From the NCBI RefSeq assembly GCF_001310275.1, contig NZ_LGYZ01000081.1:372001-436000 (forward strand): 64,000 nucleotides of DNA. Direction: 5' to 3'. This stretch comes from Nocardia arizonensis. Its GTDB lineage: Bacteria > Actinomycetota > Actinomycetes > Mycobacteriales > Mycobacteriaceae. The notes under the pieces are model-generated. The model did not search any database, was not told the origin of the DNA, and saw only the letters and a program-made list of their open reading frames with translations. Shown piece after piece: positions 9,131 through 23,544 of this stretch. The position numbers were made by a program, and so were the translations under genes. Positions within the stretch are counted from its first letter, which is position 1. The number at the start of each line of letters is the position of its first letter.

Positions 9131-10249
9131 TCAGCGGTGGCCGGTTACCGGACCGGAACGGACCACTCGGCCGCGCAGGACCACGTGGCGGGGGGTGGTG
9201 AGGATGGCGGGTGTGGTTCGGGGGTCTTCGTCGTAGACGACGAAGTCGGCGGGGGCGCCGTGGGTGATGCCGGGGCGGCCGAGCCAGGTACGGGCGTTCC
9301 AGGACGCGGCGCCGAGGGCGTCATGGGGCGACAGGCCCGCGGCGGTGAGGGCGGCGATCTCGTCGGCGATGCGGCCGTGGCGGATGGAACCGCCTGCGTC
9401 GGTGCCCGCGTAGACGGGCACGCCCGCCGTGTGCGCCCTACCGACGGTGTCGCGGACGCGGCGATGCAGATCACGCATGTGGGCGGCGTAGACGGGATAC
9501 TTGTCGGCGCCCGCGGCGATATCGGGGAAGGTGTCGATATTGACGAGGGTGGGGACCAGTGCGGTGCCGTGCTCGACCATCATCTCGATGGTGTCGTCGG
9601 TGAGTCCGGTGCCGTGTTCGAGGCAGTCGATGCCCGCGTCGATGAGACCTGGCAGGGCGTCTTCGCCGAAGACGTGCGCGGTGACCCGGGCGCCATTGGC
9701 GTGGGCGGCGTCGATGGCCTCCTTCAGGACCGAGTCGCTCCACAGCGGACGCAGGTCGCCCACCGAACGATCGATCCAGTCGCCGACGATCTTGACCCAG
9801 CCGTCGCCGAAACGGGCCTGCTCGGCGACGATCTCGGGCAGGTCGCGCTCGTCGTCGAGTTCGATGCCAAGTTCCCGGATATAGCGTTTGGGCCGGGCGA
9901 TATGGCGACCCGCGCGAATGATGCGCGGCAGATCCTCGCGGTCGTCGATGAATCGGGTGTCGATCGGCGATCCGGCGTCGCGCAGCAACAGCGCGCCCGC
10001 GTCACGTTCGATCGCGGCCTGGGCGACCGCGCCATCGCGATCCTCATGCCCGCCACCGTAGCGAATGCCGACGTGACAGTGCGCGTCGACCAACCCCGGC
10101 ACGATCCACCCTGTGTCGCAGAGTGTTTCGGCATCCGGCACCGGCTCGGCGGACACCCGGCCGTCGCGCACCCAGAGGTCGCGGACCTCGTCACCGGGCA
10201 GAACCACACCGCGCAGACGCACACCGACCTCCTCGACCTCGACTGCCAC
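9131..10249 (-). CDS. Amidohydrolase family protein
   Basis: 372-residue metal-dependent hydrolase of the amidohydrolase superfamily. Metal ligands are visible in order: HxH in VDAHCHVG, a later His in VTAHVFGEDA, another in CLEHGTGL, and the catalytic Asp in YAGTDAGG. The C-terminal strand returns to the small beta-sandwich domain (GAPADFVVYDEDP), as in imidazolonepropionase/prolidase-like members. In mycobacteria an amidohydrolase also sits beside ffh. The natural substrate is unknown. Confidence 0.88.
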   Translation of the reverse strand: MAVEVEEVGVRLRGVVLPGDEVRDLWVRDGRVSAEPVPDAETLCDTGWIVPGLVDAHCHVGIRYGGGHEDRDGAVAQAAIERDAGALLLRDAGSPIDTRFIDDREDLPRIIRAGRHIARPKRYIRELGIELDDERDLPEIVAEQARFGDGWVKIVGDWIDRSVGDLRPLWSDSVLKEAIDAAHANGARVTAHVFGEDALPGLIDAGIDCLEHGTGLTDDTIEMMVEHGTALVPTLVNIDTFPDIAAGADKYPVYAAHMRDLHRRVRDTVGRAHTAGVPVYAGTDAGGSIRHGRIADEIAALTAAGLSPHDALGAASWNARTWLGRPGITHGAPADFVVYDEDPRTTPAILTTPRHVVLRGRVVRSGPVTGHR

Positions 10250-10292
10250 CGAACCTACCCGGGCGGGAGCCTTCGAGTCGGTGTGCGCCCGC

Positions 10293-11855
<1,563 letters not shown>

Positions 11856-11994
11856 CGATCGCGCTCCTGATCTCGGGGGACGTCCCTGGGGGACGGCAGC
11901 CGGGACAACCGGCCGGAATGGACGAGGTTCCTCCCAGGGTAATGGGATCGTCCACTTCGGCGCGCAACCGGTGTCGAACAGGTCGCGGGCGGCC

Positions 11995-12309
11995 TCAGCC
12001 GAAGGCGCGGCGGCGGGGCCGCACCGCCCGACGGTAGTCGTGATTCTCCGCGCCCACCATGAATGTCGCCTCGCGGCCGGTCAACCCCAGTTGCAGAGCC
12101 AACTCGTCGAGTAGCGCCCATTCGGCGTCGGTGCCGATCTCGCGGGTGGCGACCGTCGTGGCGATCGTCATCGCGGTCACCGCTTGCTTGCCGGTCAACG
12201 TACGTCCCGGTAGCCAGGAGACGACCCACCGGTCGCCACCGACGCAGCGCGCCATGTGGGTCGTCTCGTCACTGGTCATCGTTCGCGCAGAAACAACTTC
12301 GATTGCCAC
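11995..12309 (-). CDS. Small conserved hypothetical protein
   Basis: I do not recognise a family. From the GTG at 12309 the product has 104 residues: a compact domain with CVGGDRWVVSWLPGRTLTGKQAVTAM, then alternating helices and a basic end. An AGGGGA ribosome site lies eight bases before this GTG, whereas the longer frame would add a Cys-rich stretch with no ribosome site. The WVVSWLPGR segment resembles a short two-strand fold. It lies between ffh and glnD on the same strand behind a relatively AT-rich leader (12310-12473). Confidence 0.65.
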   Translation of the reverse strand: MAIEVVSARTMTSDETTHMARCVGGDRWVVSWLPGRTLTGKQAVTAMTIATTVATREIGTDAEWALLDELALQLGLTGREATFMVGAENHDYRRAVRPRRRAFG

Positions 12310-12473
12310 CGAACCGCTCCCCTCGTGCTCGCGATAGCCGGACGGTCTGATACTAGGGTCGGCCGGACCACCAGCCGCAATGTTCCAGCAAATGATGTGC
12401 AACGGTTTGGTTTCTTGGCACATCCGGCAACAGAACGGCGGATCGCTGAGCAAACTGGGCATTTGGTAAATAG

Positions 12474-14942
12474 TCAGGAAACCTGATCGCCGCCCGGCGT
12501 CGTGGTCTCCTCGGGCTTCTTCGGCGCGGGTCGCGGCACCACTTCCAGCACCGCCTTCTCGATCGCCTCGCGCCGCGCCGGACCATCGCTCGCGCCGAGG
12601 TCGAGCCCGAAGACGTCCACGACCGCCGAGCCCATCGTGAGCACCTTGGCCCAGCGCACATCCGCGCCCGCCGCGGCGAAGGTCGCGGCCAGACGGCTCA
12701 GCAATCCGAGACGATCCTCGGCGCGCAGTTCCAGGATCGCCCGCCCCGATACCGAGTCATCGAACCAGATGACCCGCGGCTGTGCCTGGGCGTACGGATT
12801 CGGACCCGTTCCGGTCGCCTCGCGCTCCCGCTTCGCCAGCAGCGCGGGAAGATCCAGATCCCCCGCACTCGCCCGGATCAGCTCCTGACGCAGCAGACCG
12901 GGGTCCGGCGGATCGCCGAACTTCGGCGACACCATGAACGTGTTCACCGCCGACGGACCCGTACCGCCCACCGAGGCCGACAGCACCCGCAGCGAATGCA
13001 GCGCGAGCACGCCCGCCGCGTCGGAGAGCAGACCGGACGAATCGGGCGCGATCACCGTGACGACATAGGTGTACTTGCCCTCCCCCGGCCGCAGGTCGAT
13101 GTGCACACCGCCCTCGGTGGCCTTCTCCAGCAGGTCGGGGGCGATGGCTTCGGGGGTCGGCAGCGCGTCGCCCGCCATCACCAGACGGCAGCGGCGCACG
13201 AGTTCCCCGATCAGCGATGCCTTCCAGTCGCCCCACACGCCCGGTCCGGTGGCCAGCGCGTCGGCCTCGGCGAGGGTGTGCAGCAGTTCGAGCAATTGCA
13301 CCTCGCCGTCGAGGGCCTCGACCACGACTCGCACGGTCTCCGGGTCGCCGAGATCGCGCCGGGTCGCGGTCTCGGGCAGCAGCAGGTGGTAGCGGACGAT
13401 GGCGCTGAGCGTGCGCACATCCGAGGGCCACAGTCCGAGCCTGCGGCCGATCTGGGTGGCCAGATCGGCGCCGACGACGCTGTGGTCGCCGGTGCGCCCC
13501 TTGCCGATGTCGTGCAGCAGGGCGCCGAGCATGAGCAGATCCGGACGCGCGACCCTGGTGCTCAGCGCACTGGCGTAGGCGACGGTTTCCATCAGGTGGC
13601 GATCCACCGTCCAGGTGTGGATGGCGTCGCGCGGGGGCAGATCCCGCACCGCGCCCCATTCGGGCAGCAATCTGCCCCACAGCCCCGTGCGATCCAGCGC
13701 CTCGATGGCGTTGATGACGCCGCGTCCCGACCCGAGCAGCACCAGCAGATCGTTGAGCGCGTCCTTGGGCCAGGGCTCGCGCAGTTCGGGAGCGTCCTCG
13801 GAAAGCCGATTGAGGGTGGTGGCGGACATCGGCAGCCCGGTCTGCGCCGATGCCGCCGATACCCGCAGGATCAGCCCGGGATCCCGTTGCGGGCGCGCGT
13901 CCCGCGCGAGCACCACCTCGCCGCCGTGCTCGACCACCCCCTCATCGAGTGGTCGACGCACCGGCATGCGGCGCAGGCGCGCGAGTCCGCGCCGTGGCAG
14001 GGCGTTGGCCGCGGTCCGCAGCCCGACGTCCACGGAGTAGCTGACCGTCCGCGCGGAATCGCTGAGTGTGCGTGCCAGATCGAAGCGGTCGCCGATCCGC
14101 AGCGCCGCCCCGATCTCGTCGGCGTCCTGGGCGCGCAGTTGATCCCGCGCCCGGCCCGCCACCCGGTGCAGTTCGGTGCGCACGTCCAGAAGGCGGCGAT
14201 GCGCGTGCCGCAGACCGCCGCCGGGCACGTCCGGTCCGAGACCGGGCATGGCGTCGGTCAACTGGGCGACGGCCAGGGCGTCGAGCAGTTGGATGTCGCG
14301 CAGTCCGCCGCGCCCGTTCTTCAGATCGGGTTCGGCGCGGTGCGCGATCTCGCCGCTGCGCTGCCAGCGGGCGTGCGCCTGGGCGATCAGTTCATCGAAT
14401 CGGGTGCGGATTCCGGTGCGCCATTCCCGGCGCACACCGCCGATCAGCAGGTTGCTCAACTCGACGTCGCCCGCGATATGGCGCGCCTCCAGCATGCCGA
14501 GCGCGGCGATCAGGTCGTCGCCCGCGACGCGCAGTGCCTGGGGGACGGTACGGACACTGTGATCGAGCTTGATATGAGCGTCCCACAGCGGATACCACAG
14601 TGAATCGGCGACCTCGGCGACCCGGGTCGGGTCGACATTGTCGTGCAGCAGGACCAGGTCCAGATCCGAGTAGGGCAGCATCTCACGACGCCCGAGGCCG
14701 CCGACCGCGACGATCGCCAGACCGCTGTCGGCGACGATGCCGAGTTCGGACCCCTTGCTGGTAAGCCACAGTTCATAGAGATCGACCAGTGCCGATCGCA
14801 GCGATTCGGCGTCGAGCCGAGGATTGCGTGGCAGCCCGCCGTCGAGTAATTGCTTGCGTGCCCGGACCAGGTCCGCGGCCCCGCTGGACACTTTGGACAC
14901 TTTGTCGTTCGCCTGTCTACCGCTGTCACGCTCGTTGCCCAC
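12474..14942 (-). CDS. glnD: Bifunctional PII uridylyl/adenylyl-transferase and removing enzyme
   Basis: GlnD senses glutamine and modifies the PII protein; in actinobacteria the modification is adenylylation. Domains in order: nucleotidyltransferase with GGLGRRE and SDLDLVLL (about residues 81-100), helical linker, HD domain with [14 protein letters not shown] (about 475-487) for removal of the modification, and two ACT domains (from about 650 and 740) for glutamine sensing. The start is unsure: I chose the GTG at 14942 (822 residues), but GTG codons farther in are possible since the N-terminus is variable. It is the last gene of amt-glnB-glnD. Confidence 0.94.
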   Translation of the reverse strand: MGNERDSGRQANDKVSKVSSGAADLVRARKQLLDGGLPRNPRLDAESLRSALVDLYELWLTSKGSELGIVADSGLAIVAVGGLGRREMLPYSDLDLVLLHDNVDPTRVAEVADSLWYPLWDAHIKLDHSVRTVPQALRVAGDDLIAALGMLEARHIAGDVELSNLLIGGVRREWRTGIRTRFDELIAQAHARWQRSGEIAHRAEPDLKNGRGGLRDIQLLDALAVAQLTDAMPGLGPDVPGGGLRHAHRRLLDVRTELHRVAGRARDQLRAQDADEIGAALRIGDRFDLARTLSDSARTVSYSVDVGLRTAANALPRRGLARLRRMPVRRPLDEGVVEHGGEVVLARDARPQRDPGLILRVSAASAQTGLPMSATTLNRLSEDAPELREPWPKDALNDLLVLLGSGRGVINAIEALDRTGLWGRLLPEWGAVRDLPPRDAIHTWTVDRHLMETVAYASALSTRVARPDLLMLGALLHDIGKGRTGDHSVVGADLATQIGRRLGLWPSDVRTLSAIVRYHLLLPETATRRDLGDPETVRVVVEALDGEVQLLELLHTLAEADALATGPGVWGDWKASLIGELVRRCRLVMAGDALPTPEAIAPDLLEKATEGGVHIDLRPGEGKYTYVVTVIAPDSSGLLSDAAGVLALHSLRVLSASVGGTGPSAVNTFMVSPKFGDPPDPGLLRQELIRASAGDLDLPALLAKREREATGTGPNPYAQAQPRVIWFDDSVSGRAILELRAEDRLGLLSRLAATFAAAGADVRWAKVLTMGSAVVDVFGLDLGASDGPARREAIEKAVLEVVPRPAPKKPEETTTPGGDQVS

Positions 14943-15042
14943 GACCCACCGCCCATCCAATGCTTGCGGCCCCGCCCCGACCGGGCAATCCGGTAGGAGC
15001 GAGGCCGCCGCTCGATTCGTTTTTCCGTATTGTCCGTTCGGT

Positions 15043-16733
<1,691 letters not shown>

Positions 16734-16805
16734 CTTAATGTCCTCCTCATCTCGGGCCCAGCCGATTACGGCAAATGGACCTGCACAGAAGGTTCCTCAC
16801 TCGGT

Positions 16806-16843
16806 GTTTCATCCGTCATGCTGCAATGTTTCACCCCTGTGAA
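16806..16843 (-). promoter_or_regulatory. GlnR-type operator upstream of amt
   Basis: Read on the minus strand the order is TTCAC, six bases, GAAAC, six bases, GCATG, six bases, GAAAC. Both b-half-sites match the actinomycete GlnR consensus (gTnAc-n6-GaAAc repeated) exactly; the first a-site matches at its T, A and C, and the second is poor. It lies 72 bases before the amt start, where GlnR activates amt-glnB-glnD during nitrogen limitation in Streptomyces and mycobacteria. Binding here is inferred. Confidence 0.7.
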
Positions 16844-17080
16844 CGGATAGCCGGTTTGTGTTGCTACCACGTTTCGTGACGTACACCACACGTTTCGCCG
16901 CAGGTGTGAGGGCCGCGCCGCATGATCGAAATGGCAGTTACCGATCGGTAGGATTCGGCAAACATTCCGCCTACCGCACACGGTGTTTGCGGGCGCCTCG
17001 CCGAACGGCGGGAAATGAATCCGCCTGCGGCATCGGTACCACAGAGAATTCCGCGACTCACCGTGAAACGGCAAATTCCC

Positions 17081-17105
17081 CGCAGCCCGAATTATTCGGG
17101 CCGCG
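17081..17105 (-). terminator. Hairpin after ftsY
   Basis: GCCCGAA and TTCGGGC (17085-17101) flank a three-base loop; three more outer pairs follow one mismatch. The hairpin starts about 15 bases after the ftsY stop and is followed by an AT-containing stretch. Likely the ftsY terminator. Confidence 0.55.
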
Positions 17106-17119
17106 AGGATTCGCCGAGG

Positions 17120-18595
17120 TCATCCGAGCAGCGCGTCCACGAACGCGCCGGGCTCGAACGGCGCCAGATCGTCGGCGCCCTCCCCGAGGCCGACCAGCTT
17201 CACCGGCACGCCCAACTCGTGTTGGACCTGGAAGACGATGCCGCCCTTGGCGGTGCCGTCGAGTTTGGTCAGCACCACACCGGTGATGTCGACCACCTCG
17301 GCGAAGACCCTGGCCTGGGCGAGGCCGTTCTGGCCGACGGTGGCATCGAGGACCAGTAGCACCTCGTCCACCGGCGCCTTCTTCTCCACGACCCGCTTGA
17401 CCTTGCCCAACTCGTCCATCAGACCGGTCTTGGTGTGCAGCCGGCCCGCGGTGTCGACCAGCACCGCGTCGACGCCTCGGTCGATACCCGCGGCGACGGC
17501 GTCGAAGGCGACCGCGGCCGGGTCGGCGCCCTCCTTGCCGCGCACGGTCTCCGCGCCGACCCGCTCGCCCCAGGTCTGCAATTGATCCGCGGCGGCGGCG
17601 CGGAAGGTGTCCGCGGCGCCGAGCAGCACGCGGCGGCCGTCGGCGACCAGCACGCGCGCCAACTTGCCGGTGGTCGTGGTCTTCCCCGTGCCATTGACCC
17701 CGACCACGAGGAGCACCGACGGGTGGTCCGCATGCGGCAGTGCGCGCACGGACCGGTCGAGTTCGGGACGCAGCGCCTCGACGAGCACCGAACGCAGGAC
17801 CTCTCTGGCCTGATCGGTGGTGCGGACGCTGCGGGAGGCCATCTCCTCGCGCAGTCTGGCGACCACAGATTCGGTACTGGCGGTGCCGAGATCGGCGAGC
17901 ACGAGGGTGTCCTCGACCTCCTCCCAGGAATCCTCGTCTAGATCGCCACCGCCGAGCAGACCGAGCAGACTCTTTCCGACGGCGTTCTGCGACCGCGACA
18001 GACGGCCCCGCAGGCGCGTCAGACGGCCCGCGGTGGGTTCGATCTCCTCGAGGGCGGGTGCGACGGCCTCGGGCGTCTCGGCGGGCGCGGGAGGCGTTCG
18101 CACGGTCTCGACGGCGGGTGGCGCCGCGATCTCCGGCGCGGGGGCGGTGTCTTCGGGAGCGCGCACTTCGGTCGGGGCGGTGTCGGGAGCCTCGACCACG
18201 CGCGGCGCGGTCTCCTCGACGGGCGGGGCGGTCGCGCCCGCGGCGGTGTCGAGGGTGGCGGTGTCCACATCCGCCTCGGGTAACGGGATGTCGGTGATCC
18301 CCCGCTTCGGCGCGTCCCGGGGGATGGCCGCGTCGTCGCCGACATGCGGCTGCCCTTCGGTGTCGGTGCGCTCGATCGGCACGGGTTCCGGGCGGGTCTC
18401 GGTGGCCGTGCCCCCGCGACTGAAACTGAATCCACCGGACGCGGTATATCCGCCAGACCGGTCGGTCAGTTCCTTGTCCTCGGTCGGCGCCGCCAGCGAC
18501 ACCCGGCGGCGCTTGTACAGGATGAATCCGGTCACCAGCGCGACGAGCAGCAACGCGGCGACCGCGGCAATCAGAATCCAGGCTTCGGAACTCAC
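17120..18595 (-). CDS. ftsY: Signal recognition particle receptor FtsY
   Basis: SRP receptor GTPase that docks Ffh-ribosome complexes on the membrane. An N-terminal membrane anchor (residues 6-27, ILIAAVAALLLVALVTG) precedes an acidic, Pro/Ala/Thr-rich A domain (about 40-195). The NG domain has the P-loop GVNGTGKTTTTGKL, DTAGRLHTK and TKLDGTAKGG. I chose the GTG at 18595 (MSSEAW, 491 residues), because AAGGA lies eight bases before it; it abuts the ATG at 18604. The anchor is typical of mycobacterial FtsY and absent from E. coli. Confidence 0.96.
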   Translation of the reverse strand: MSSEAWILIAAVAALLLVALVTGFILYKRRRVSLAAPTEDKELTDRSGGYTASGGFSFSRGGTATETRPEPVPIERTDTEGQPHVGDDAAIPRDAPKRGITDIPLPEADVDTATLDTAAGATAPPVEETAPRVVEAPDTAPTEVRAPEDTAPAPEIAAPPAVETVRTPPAPAETPEAVAPALEEIEPTAGRLTRLRGRLSRSQNAVGKSLLGLLGGGDLDEDSWEEVEDTLVLADLGTASTESVVARLREEMASRSVRTTDQAREVLRSVLVEALRPELDRSVRALPHADHPSVLLVVGVNGTGKTTTTGKLARVLVADGRRVLLGAADTFRAAAADQLQTWGERVGAETVRGKEGADPAAVAFDAVAAGIDRGVDAVLVDTAGRLHTKTGLMDELGKVKRVVEKKAPVDEVLLVLDATVGQNGLAQARVFAEVVDITGVVLTKLDGTAKGGIVFQVQHELGVPVKLVGLGEGADDLAPFEPGAFVDALLG

Positions 18596-18759
18596 GCCGA
18601 CCATCCTTGCAGAAAGGTCGCCGCGGGCAGGTCGCCGTGTCGCGCCGCAGGTCGTCGGCCCGCGAACCGCTCGATCCGACCGCGAAACGGCCGTCGACAC
18701 AGCCCCCGAGATTTCTTGTCCTGCGGAACTTCTCGCGAAGTGACAATAGGATCGGCGAC

Positions 18760-19149
18760 GTGACCGATCGAAACGTGCTTGGGGGGCCGCTGGAAGAGTG
18801 CGGCACCGATCCACTCACCGGCTTCTACCGGGACGGCTGCTGCAGCACCGGCCCGGAGGATCTCGGTAGCCACACGGTGTGCACCGTAGTCACGGCTGAG
18901 TTCCTCGAGCATCAGGCGTCCATCGGGAACGACTTGAGCACACCGCGCCCGGAGAACAATTTCCCCGGATTGCAGCCCGGCGACCGCTGGTGCGTGGTCG
19001 CCGTGCGCTGGTTGCACGCCCATGAGGACGGCGTTGCCGCCCCCGTCGTGCTGGCCGCCACCCATGAGAACGCCCTCGAAGTGATCTCCATGGACATCCT
19101 GCGTAAATACGCCGTCGACGTTCCCGACGACGTCAGCGATCTGCTCTGA
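18760..19149 (+). CDS. DUF2237 family protein
   Basis: 129-residue member of DUF2237, a small bacterial family of unknown function. Family blocks are NVLGGPLEECGTDPLTGFYR, DGCCSTGPEDLGSHTVC, GNDLSTPRPENNFPGL and PVVLAATHENALE. The conserved cysteines (one in the first block, a CC pair and one in HTVC) suggest metal or redox chemistry, but this is not established. The GTG at 18760 opens the conserved region directly. It is divergent from ftsY and is the only plus-strand gene in this part of the backbone. Confidence 0.85.
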   Translation: MTDRNVLGGPLEECGTDPLTGFYRDGCCSTGPEDLGSHTVCTVVTAEFLEHQASIGNDLSTPRPENNFPGLQPGDRWCVVAVRWLHAHEDGVAAPVVLAATHENALEVISMDILRKYAVDVPDDVSDLL

Positions 19150-19686
19150 GCCCGCCGAGTTCGACGCCGCGCCGCACGGCAACCAGAATGATCCGGTTGC
19201 CGCCGTATCCCCTGCCCGCCGACGATCGGCGCGCACACGCGCGGGCGCGTCGGCGCGGCGACGGCGGCGCGATGGCAAGCGGCGCGACGCCCGACCAGCG
19301 GGCGGCGGGCCGCCGAAACAGCGGCGGACGGGTCCGCCCATCCCCTGTCGCCGCAACGGTGCGCGGCTTATCGGGCACCGCCGCGCGGGGAGATATTCGT
19401 CACTCGCGCCCGGTCCGGCGCGGCGAGCGTCCGCCACTCTCGTCACGCCGTGCGCGGGGCGGCGGCGAGCACCGAGGACGCTCCCAGTTCGCCGTCGGCG
19501 CGTCGACGCCGTTGGATGGCAACGCATCCGGGGAGCGCACGGCCGAATACCACGACGTGCGAGCGTATGTCGAGACCGATGGCGGCCGATTCCGGCTCGC
19601 CCCAAGCCGATCCGTGACGCGAGCCGATGGCGGTGGATGCCGCCGGGGACTCCGCACCGACGAACGCGACGCCGGAATCCGCGAAC
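19150..19686. other. Long gene-free convergent gap between DUF2237 and smc
   Basis: 537 bases between two converging genes. Several short frames are open on both strands, but all are Arg/Pro/Gly-rich as expected for random GC-rich DNA. I see no ribosome site, family motif, tRNA or repeat. It may hold a decayed gene or an untranslated RNA; nothing visible supports either. Confidence 0.6.
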
Positions 19687-22600
19687 TCAGCCTGTCGCGC
19701 TGACCCGGGTCGGCGTCTCCGCGCGCAAGCGCTGGGAGATGACCTGGGTGATGCCGTCGCCGCGCATGCTGACGCCGTAGAGGGCGTCGGCGATCTCCAT
19801 GGTCGGCTTCTGGTGGGTGATGACGATGAGCTGACTCTTCTCCCGCAACTGTTCGAACAGACCGATCAGCCGTCGCAGGTTGGTGTCGTCGAGCGCGGCC
19901 TCGACCTCGTCCATGACGTAGAACGGGGATGGTCTGGCCCGGAAGATGGCGACCAGCAAGGCGACCGCGGTCAGCGACTTCTCACCACCGGACAGCAGCG
20001 ACAGCCGCTTGACCTTCTTGCCCGGCGGGCGCGCCTCGACCTCGATACCGGTGGTCAGCATGTCGGAGGGGTCGGTCAATACCAGCCTGCCCTCGCCGCC
20101 GGGGAACAGTTTTGCGAAGACCCCGACGAATTCGCGTTCGACGTCCTCGTACGCCTCGGTGAACACCTGGAGGATGCGGGCGTCGACCTCGGCCACGACG
20201 TCGAGCAGGTCCTTGCGCGCGTTCTTGACGTCCTCGAGTTGGGTGGAAAGGAAGTTGTAGCGCTCCTCGAGCGCGGCGAACTCCTCGAGCGCGAGCGGGT
20301 TCACCTTGCCGAGGGTGCCCAGATCCTTCTCGGCGCGTTTGGCCCGGCGTTCCTGGGAGGCGCGATCGTAGGGCATGGGCGCGGGCGGGGTGACCTGCTC
20401 ACCGCGTTCCTTGGCCTGCTCGTACTCCTGCCACTCCAGATCCGAGGGCGGCAGCGGCACGTCGGGACCGTATTCGGCGATCAGATCCGCCAAGGCGATG
20501 CCGAACTGTTCGGCGATGGTCGTCTCCAACTGTTCGATGCGCAGCGCGGCCTGCGCCTTGGCGACCTCGTCGCGATGCACCGCGTCGGTGAGCTGGGCCA
20601 ACTGCGCGCCGAGGGCGCGCACCCGCTCCTTGAGTTGATCGACCTGCGCGGCGACCTCGCTGCGCCTGCGCACCAGATCGTCGCGCCGCGCGCCCGCCTC
20701 GGCGACGACCCTGTCCAGTTCGGCCGCGATACGCGCGCCGGATTCGGCGACGGCCGCAGCCAGCGCGGCGGCCTTCTTGCGCGCGGCCTGCGCACGTTCG
20801 GCGCGCGCCCTGGTCTCGCGTTCGGCGCGCGCGGCGCGGCGCAGCGAATCAGCTTTGCCACGCACCGATTCCGCGCGTTCCTCGGCCGTGCGCACCGCCA
20901 GACGCGCCTCCACCTCCAGTGACCTGGCCTCGGCGAGCGCGGCGGCGGCCTCCTCGCGTGCACGGCCCGCGGCCTCGGTGCCCGCCCCGCCCGAACCGTC
21001 GGAGTCGGCGCCTTGTTCGAGTTCCACCGCGCGCAGCCGATCCTCGAGTTCGGCCAGCGCGGTCAGCGACTCCTCGCGGCCCGCCTCGGCGTCGTCGCGC
21101 TGGGCGGCGAGCCGTTCGCTGTCGGCACGAGCCGAGCGCGCGGCATGGCCGAGGCGCCCGAGCCGGTCGTAGATCGCCAGCAGGGCCTGATCGGATTCGT
21201 GCAGGGCGAGCAGGGCCTGATCCACCGCGTCCTTGCGGTCGGCCTGTTCGTCCAGCGCGCCCGACAGCGCCGCCTCCAGCTCCTCGGCCCGGCGCTGTGA
21301 GGCGCTCAACTCGGCCGCGGCGGCGTCGATGTCGGCCTGGATCTCGAGCCGGCTGGGGGCGCGATCGGAACCGCCGAGCACCCAGCCGCTACCCGCGAGA
21401 TCGCCCTCGCGGGTGACGACCCGCAGGTCCGGTCGGGCCGCGAGCAGGTCGGCTGCGGCGGTGAGGTCGTCGACCACCGCGACACCCGCGGTCAGCGCCG
21501 CGACCGCGCCGCGCATATCGTCCGGGCAGTCCACCACCTCGACGAGCCTGCGCGCGGATCCGGGCAGCGGGTCGTCCGCCGCGGTCGAGGCGGGCGCGCA
21601 ACCGAAGACGAGTCCGGCTCGGCCGCCGTCGGCCTCCTTCAAGGCGCGCAGTGCGGCATGGGCGGTCTCGCCGGAGTCGGCGGTCACGGCGTCGGCGAGC
21701 GGCCCCAGCGCGGCGGCGACCGCGGCCTCGTATCCACCGCTCACCCGCAGCATTCCCGACAGCGGGCCGAGCAGACCGTCGGCGCGGTGTTCGGTCAGCC
21801 ATGCCGCGCCGTCGCGTCGGGCCAGGTTCATGCCGAGCGCCTCGATGCGCGCGGACAGCGAGGCGACCCTCTTGCCCGCCTCACGATCTTGTTCGCGCAG
21901 TTCGGCGACGCGGCGGTCGGCCATGTCCTTGGCCTGCACCGCGTGTTCGTGCTGGGCGTCGAGTCCTTCCTCGCCCGCGTCGAGTTCGCTCAATTCCTGC
22001 TGGACCGCCTCGAATTCGGCCTCCGCGGCGTCACCGCGCTGCCGGGCGTCGGTAATGGCCACGGTGAGCCGGACGATCTCGGCGTCCACCGACTGCGCGC
22101 GGGCACGCAGGGTCTCGACCTGACCCGCCAGTCGCGCCAGCCCTTCGCGCCGGTCGGCGATGGCGCGCACGGCCGCGAGATGGGCCGCCTCGGCCGACTT
22201 GGCCGCGTGCTCGCGTTCGGCGAGAGCGTCGCGCGCCGATTCGAGGGTTTCGGCGGCCATCTCGACCGCCGCGCGCAACTCCAGTTCCTCGGACTCGACC
22301 CTGGCTGCCTCGGCCTCGAGCTGATCGGGATCGCGGCCGGTGCCGACCTGCGCCTGCGTGTCCAGGTGGCGGGCGCGGTCGCCCGCGATGCGGATGGTGG
22401 CGTTCACGCGCTCGGCCAGCGCCGACAGCTGGAACCAGCTCTGGGCGGCGGCCTCGGCGCTCGGGGTCAGCCGCGACAGCTGGAATTCCTGCTCGGCGAG
22501 TGCGGCATTGCCCGCGTCGAGTTCGGATTGCACCGTGATCTGCTGTTCGCGTGCGTAGGCTTCCTTGCTCTGCCGGCTCGCCAGTTCCTGCCGCCGGGTC

Positions 22601-23304
22601 ACCAGATCGTCGGCGGCCAGCCGCAGCCGGGCATCGCGCAGGTCGGCCTGTACGGTCTGCGCGCGCCGCGCCACCTCGGCCTGGCGCCCGAGCGGTTTGA
22701 GTTGACGGCGCAATTCGGTGGTGAGGTCGGTGAGGCGCGCCAGATTGGCCTGCATCGCCTCGAGCTTGCGGACCGCCTTCTCCTTGCGTTTGCGGTGTTT
22801 GAGCACACCGGCGGCCTCCTCCACGAAGGCGCGGCGGTCCTCGGGCCGCGATTCGAGGATCGCCGAGAGTTGGCCCTGACCGACGATGACGTGCATCTCC
22901 CGGCCGATACCGGAGTCGCTGAGCAATTCCTGCACGTCCATGAGACGGCAGGAGTTGCCGTTGATCTCGTATTCGCCCGCGCCGTCGCGGAACATGCGCC
23001 GGGTGATGGAGACCTCGGCGTAGTCGATGGGCAGCGCGCCGTCGGAGTTGTCGATGGTCAGGGTCACCTCGGCGCGACCCAACGGCGCGCGCCCGGACGT
23101 GCCCGCGAAGATCACGTCCTGCATCTTGCCGCCGCGCAGCGCCTTCGCACCCTGCTCGCCCATGACCCAGGTCAGGGCGTCGACGACATTGGACTTACCC
23201 GAACCGTTGGGGCCGACCACGCAGGTGATCCCCGGTTCGAAGCGCAATGTCGTCGCGGACGCGAAGGATTTGAACCCCTTCAACGTCAGACTCTTCAGGT
23301 GCAA
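19687..23304 (-). CDS. smc: Chromosome segregation protein SMC
   Basis: SMC ATPase that, with ScpA/ScpB, loops and separates chromosomes. The N-terminal head has GFKSF and the Walker A GPNGSGKS (31-38). It is followed by a coiled-coil arm, a hinge near the middle ([22 protein letters not shown]), the returning coil, and the C-terminal head with [14 protein letters not shown] and the Walker B region [12 protein letters not shown]. The start is a TTG at 23304 giving [13 protein letters not shown] after a GAAAGG site, and this yields 1205 residues, the usual length; the upstream extension is unlike the family. It diverges from the plus-strand gene at 23545. Confidence 0.96.
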   Translation of the reverse strand: MHLKSLTLKGFKSFASATTLRFEPGITCVVGPNGSGKSNVVDALTWVMGEQGAKALRGGKMQDVIFAGTSGRAPLGRAEVTLTIDNSDGALPIDYAEVSITRRMFRDGAGEYEINGNSCRLMDVQELLSDSGIGREMHVIVGQGQLSAILESRPEDRRAFVEEAAGVLKHRKRKEKAVRKLEAMQANLARLTDLTTELRRQLKPLGRQAEVARRAQTVQADLRDARLRLAADDLVTRRQELASRQSKEAYAREQQITVQSELDAGNAALAEQEFQLSRLTPSAEAAAQSWFQLSALAERVNATIRIAGDRARHLDTQAQVGTGRDPDQLEAEAARVESEELELRAAVEMAAETLESARDALAEREHAAKSAEAAHLAAVRAIADRREGLARLAGQVETLRARAQSVDAEIVRLTVAITDARQRGDAAEAEFEAVQQELSELDAGEEGLDAQHEHAVQAKDMADRRVAELREQDREAGKRVASLSARIEALGMNLARRDGAAWLTEHRADGLLGPLSGMLRVSGGYEAAVAAALGPLADAVTADSGETAHAALRALKEADGGRAGLVFGCAPASTAADDPLPGSARRLVEVVDCPDDMRGAVAALTAGVAVVDDLTAAADLLAARPDLRVVTREGDLAGSGWVLGGSDRAPSRLEIQADIDAAAAELSASQRRAEELEAALSGALDEQADRKDAVDQALLALHESDQALLAIYDRLGRLGHAARSARADSERLAAQRDDAEAGREESLTALAELEDRLRAVELEQGADSDGSGGAGTEAAGRAREEAAAALAEARSLEVEARLAVRTAEERAESVRGKADSLRRAARAERETRARAERAQAARKKAAALAAAVAESGARIAAELDRVVAEAGARRDDLVRRRSEVAAQVDQLKERVRALGAQLAQLTDAVHRDEVAKAQAALRIEQLETTIAEQFGIALADLIAEYGPDVPLPPSDLEWQEYEQAKERGEQVTPPAPMPYDRASQERRAKRAEKDLGTLGKVNPLALEEFAALEERYNFLSTQLEDVKNARKDLLDVVAEVDARILQVFTEAYEDVEREFVGVFAKLFPGGEGRLVLTDPSDMLTTGIEVEARPPGKKVKRLSLLSGGEKSLTAVALLVAIFRARPSPFYVMDEVEAALDDTNLRRLIGLFEQLREKSQLIVITHQKPTMEIADALYGVSMRGDGITQVISQRLRAETPTRVSATG

Positions 23305-23544
23305 ATTCGGCTGACCTTTCCGTCTGTCGTCCCCCGACGGCCGGACGACCGGACATCGTATCCACCGGCCACCCCGACCGGCACGCGGCTCGCTCCAGGT
23401 TATCGACTCCCGCGACGATATCGGATCTCCCGGTGTGCCCGGTGTTTGCCGTGTGTCGAACCGTCCGCAAAGTCTGCGACGATGGCGGACTTGGGAATAC
23501 CATCCTCCTGATTCGCCAGCAGAATGTTGTTCGGGAGTTCGCCG

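Larger units (their letters stand above)
16734..17119. other. Intergenic region upstream of amt
   Basis: 386 bases without a supported gene, noticeably less GC-rich than the surroundings. It contains a GlnR-type box close to amt, a second pair of GTTTC elements at 16871-16875 and 16892-16896 spaced 21 bases apart, and the ftsY hairpin at the far end. An open frame across it on the minus strand has no ribosome site or family features. Confidence 0.8.

Noticed and set aside
16766..17074. A minus-strand gene in the amt upstream region.
   Set aside because: It covers the GlnR-type box and the expected promoter, has no ribosome site and no recognisable protein features.
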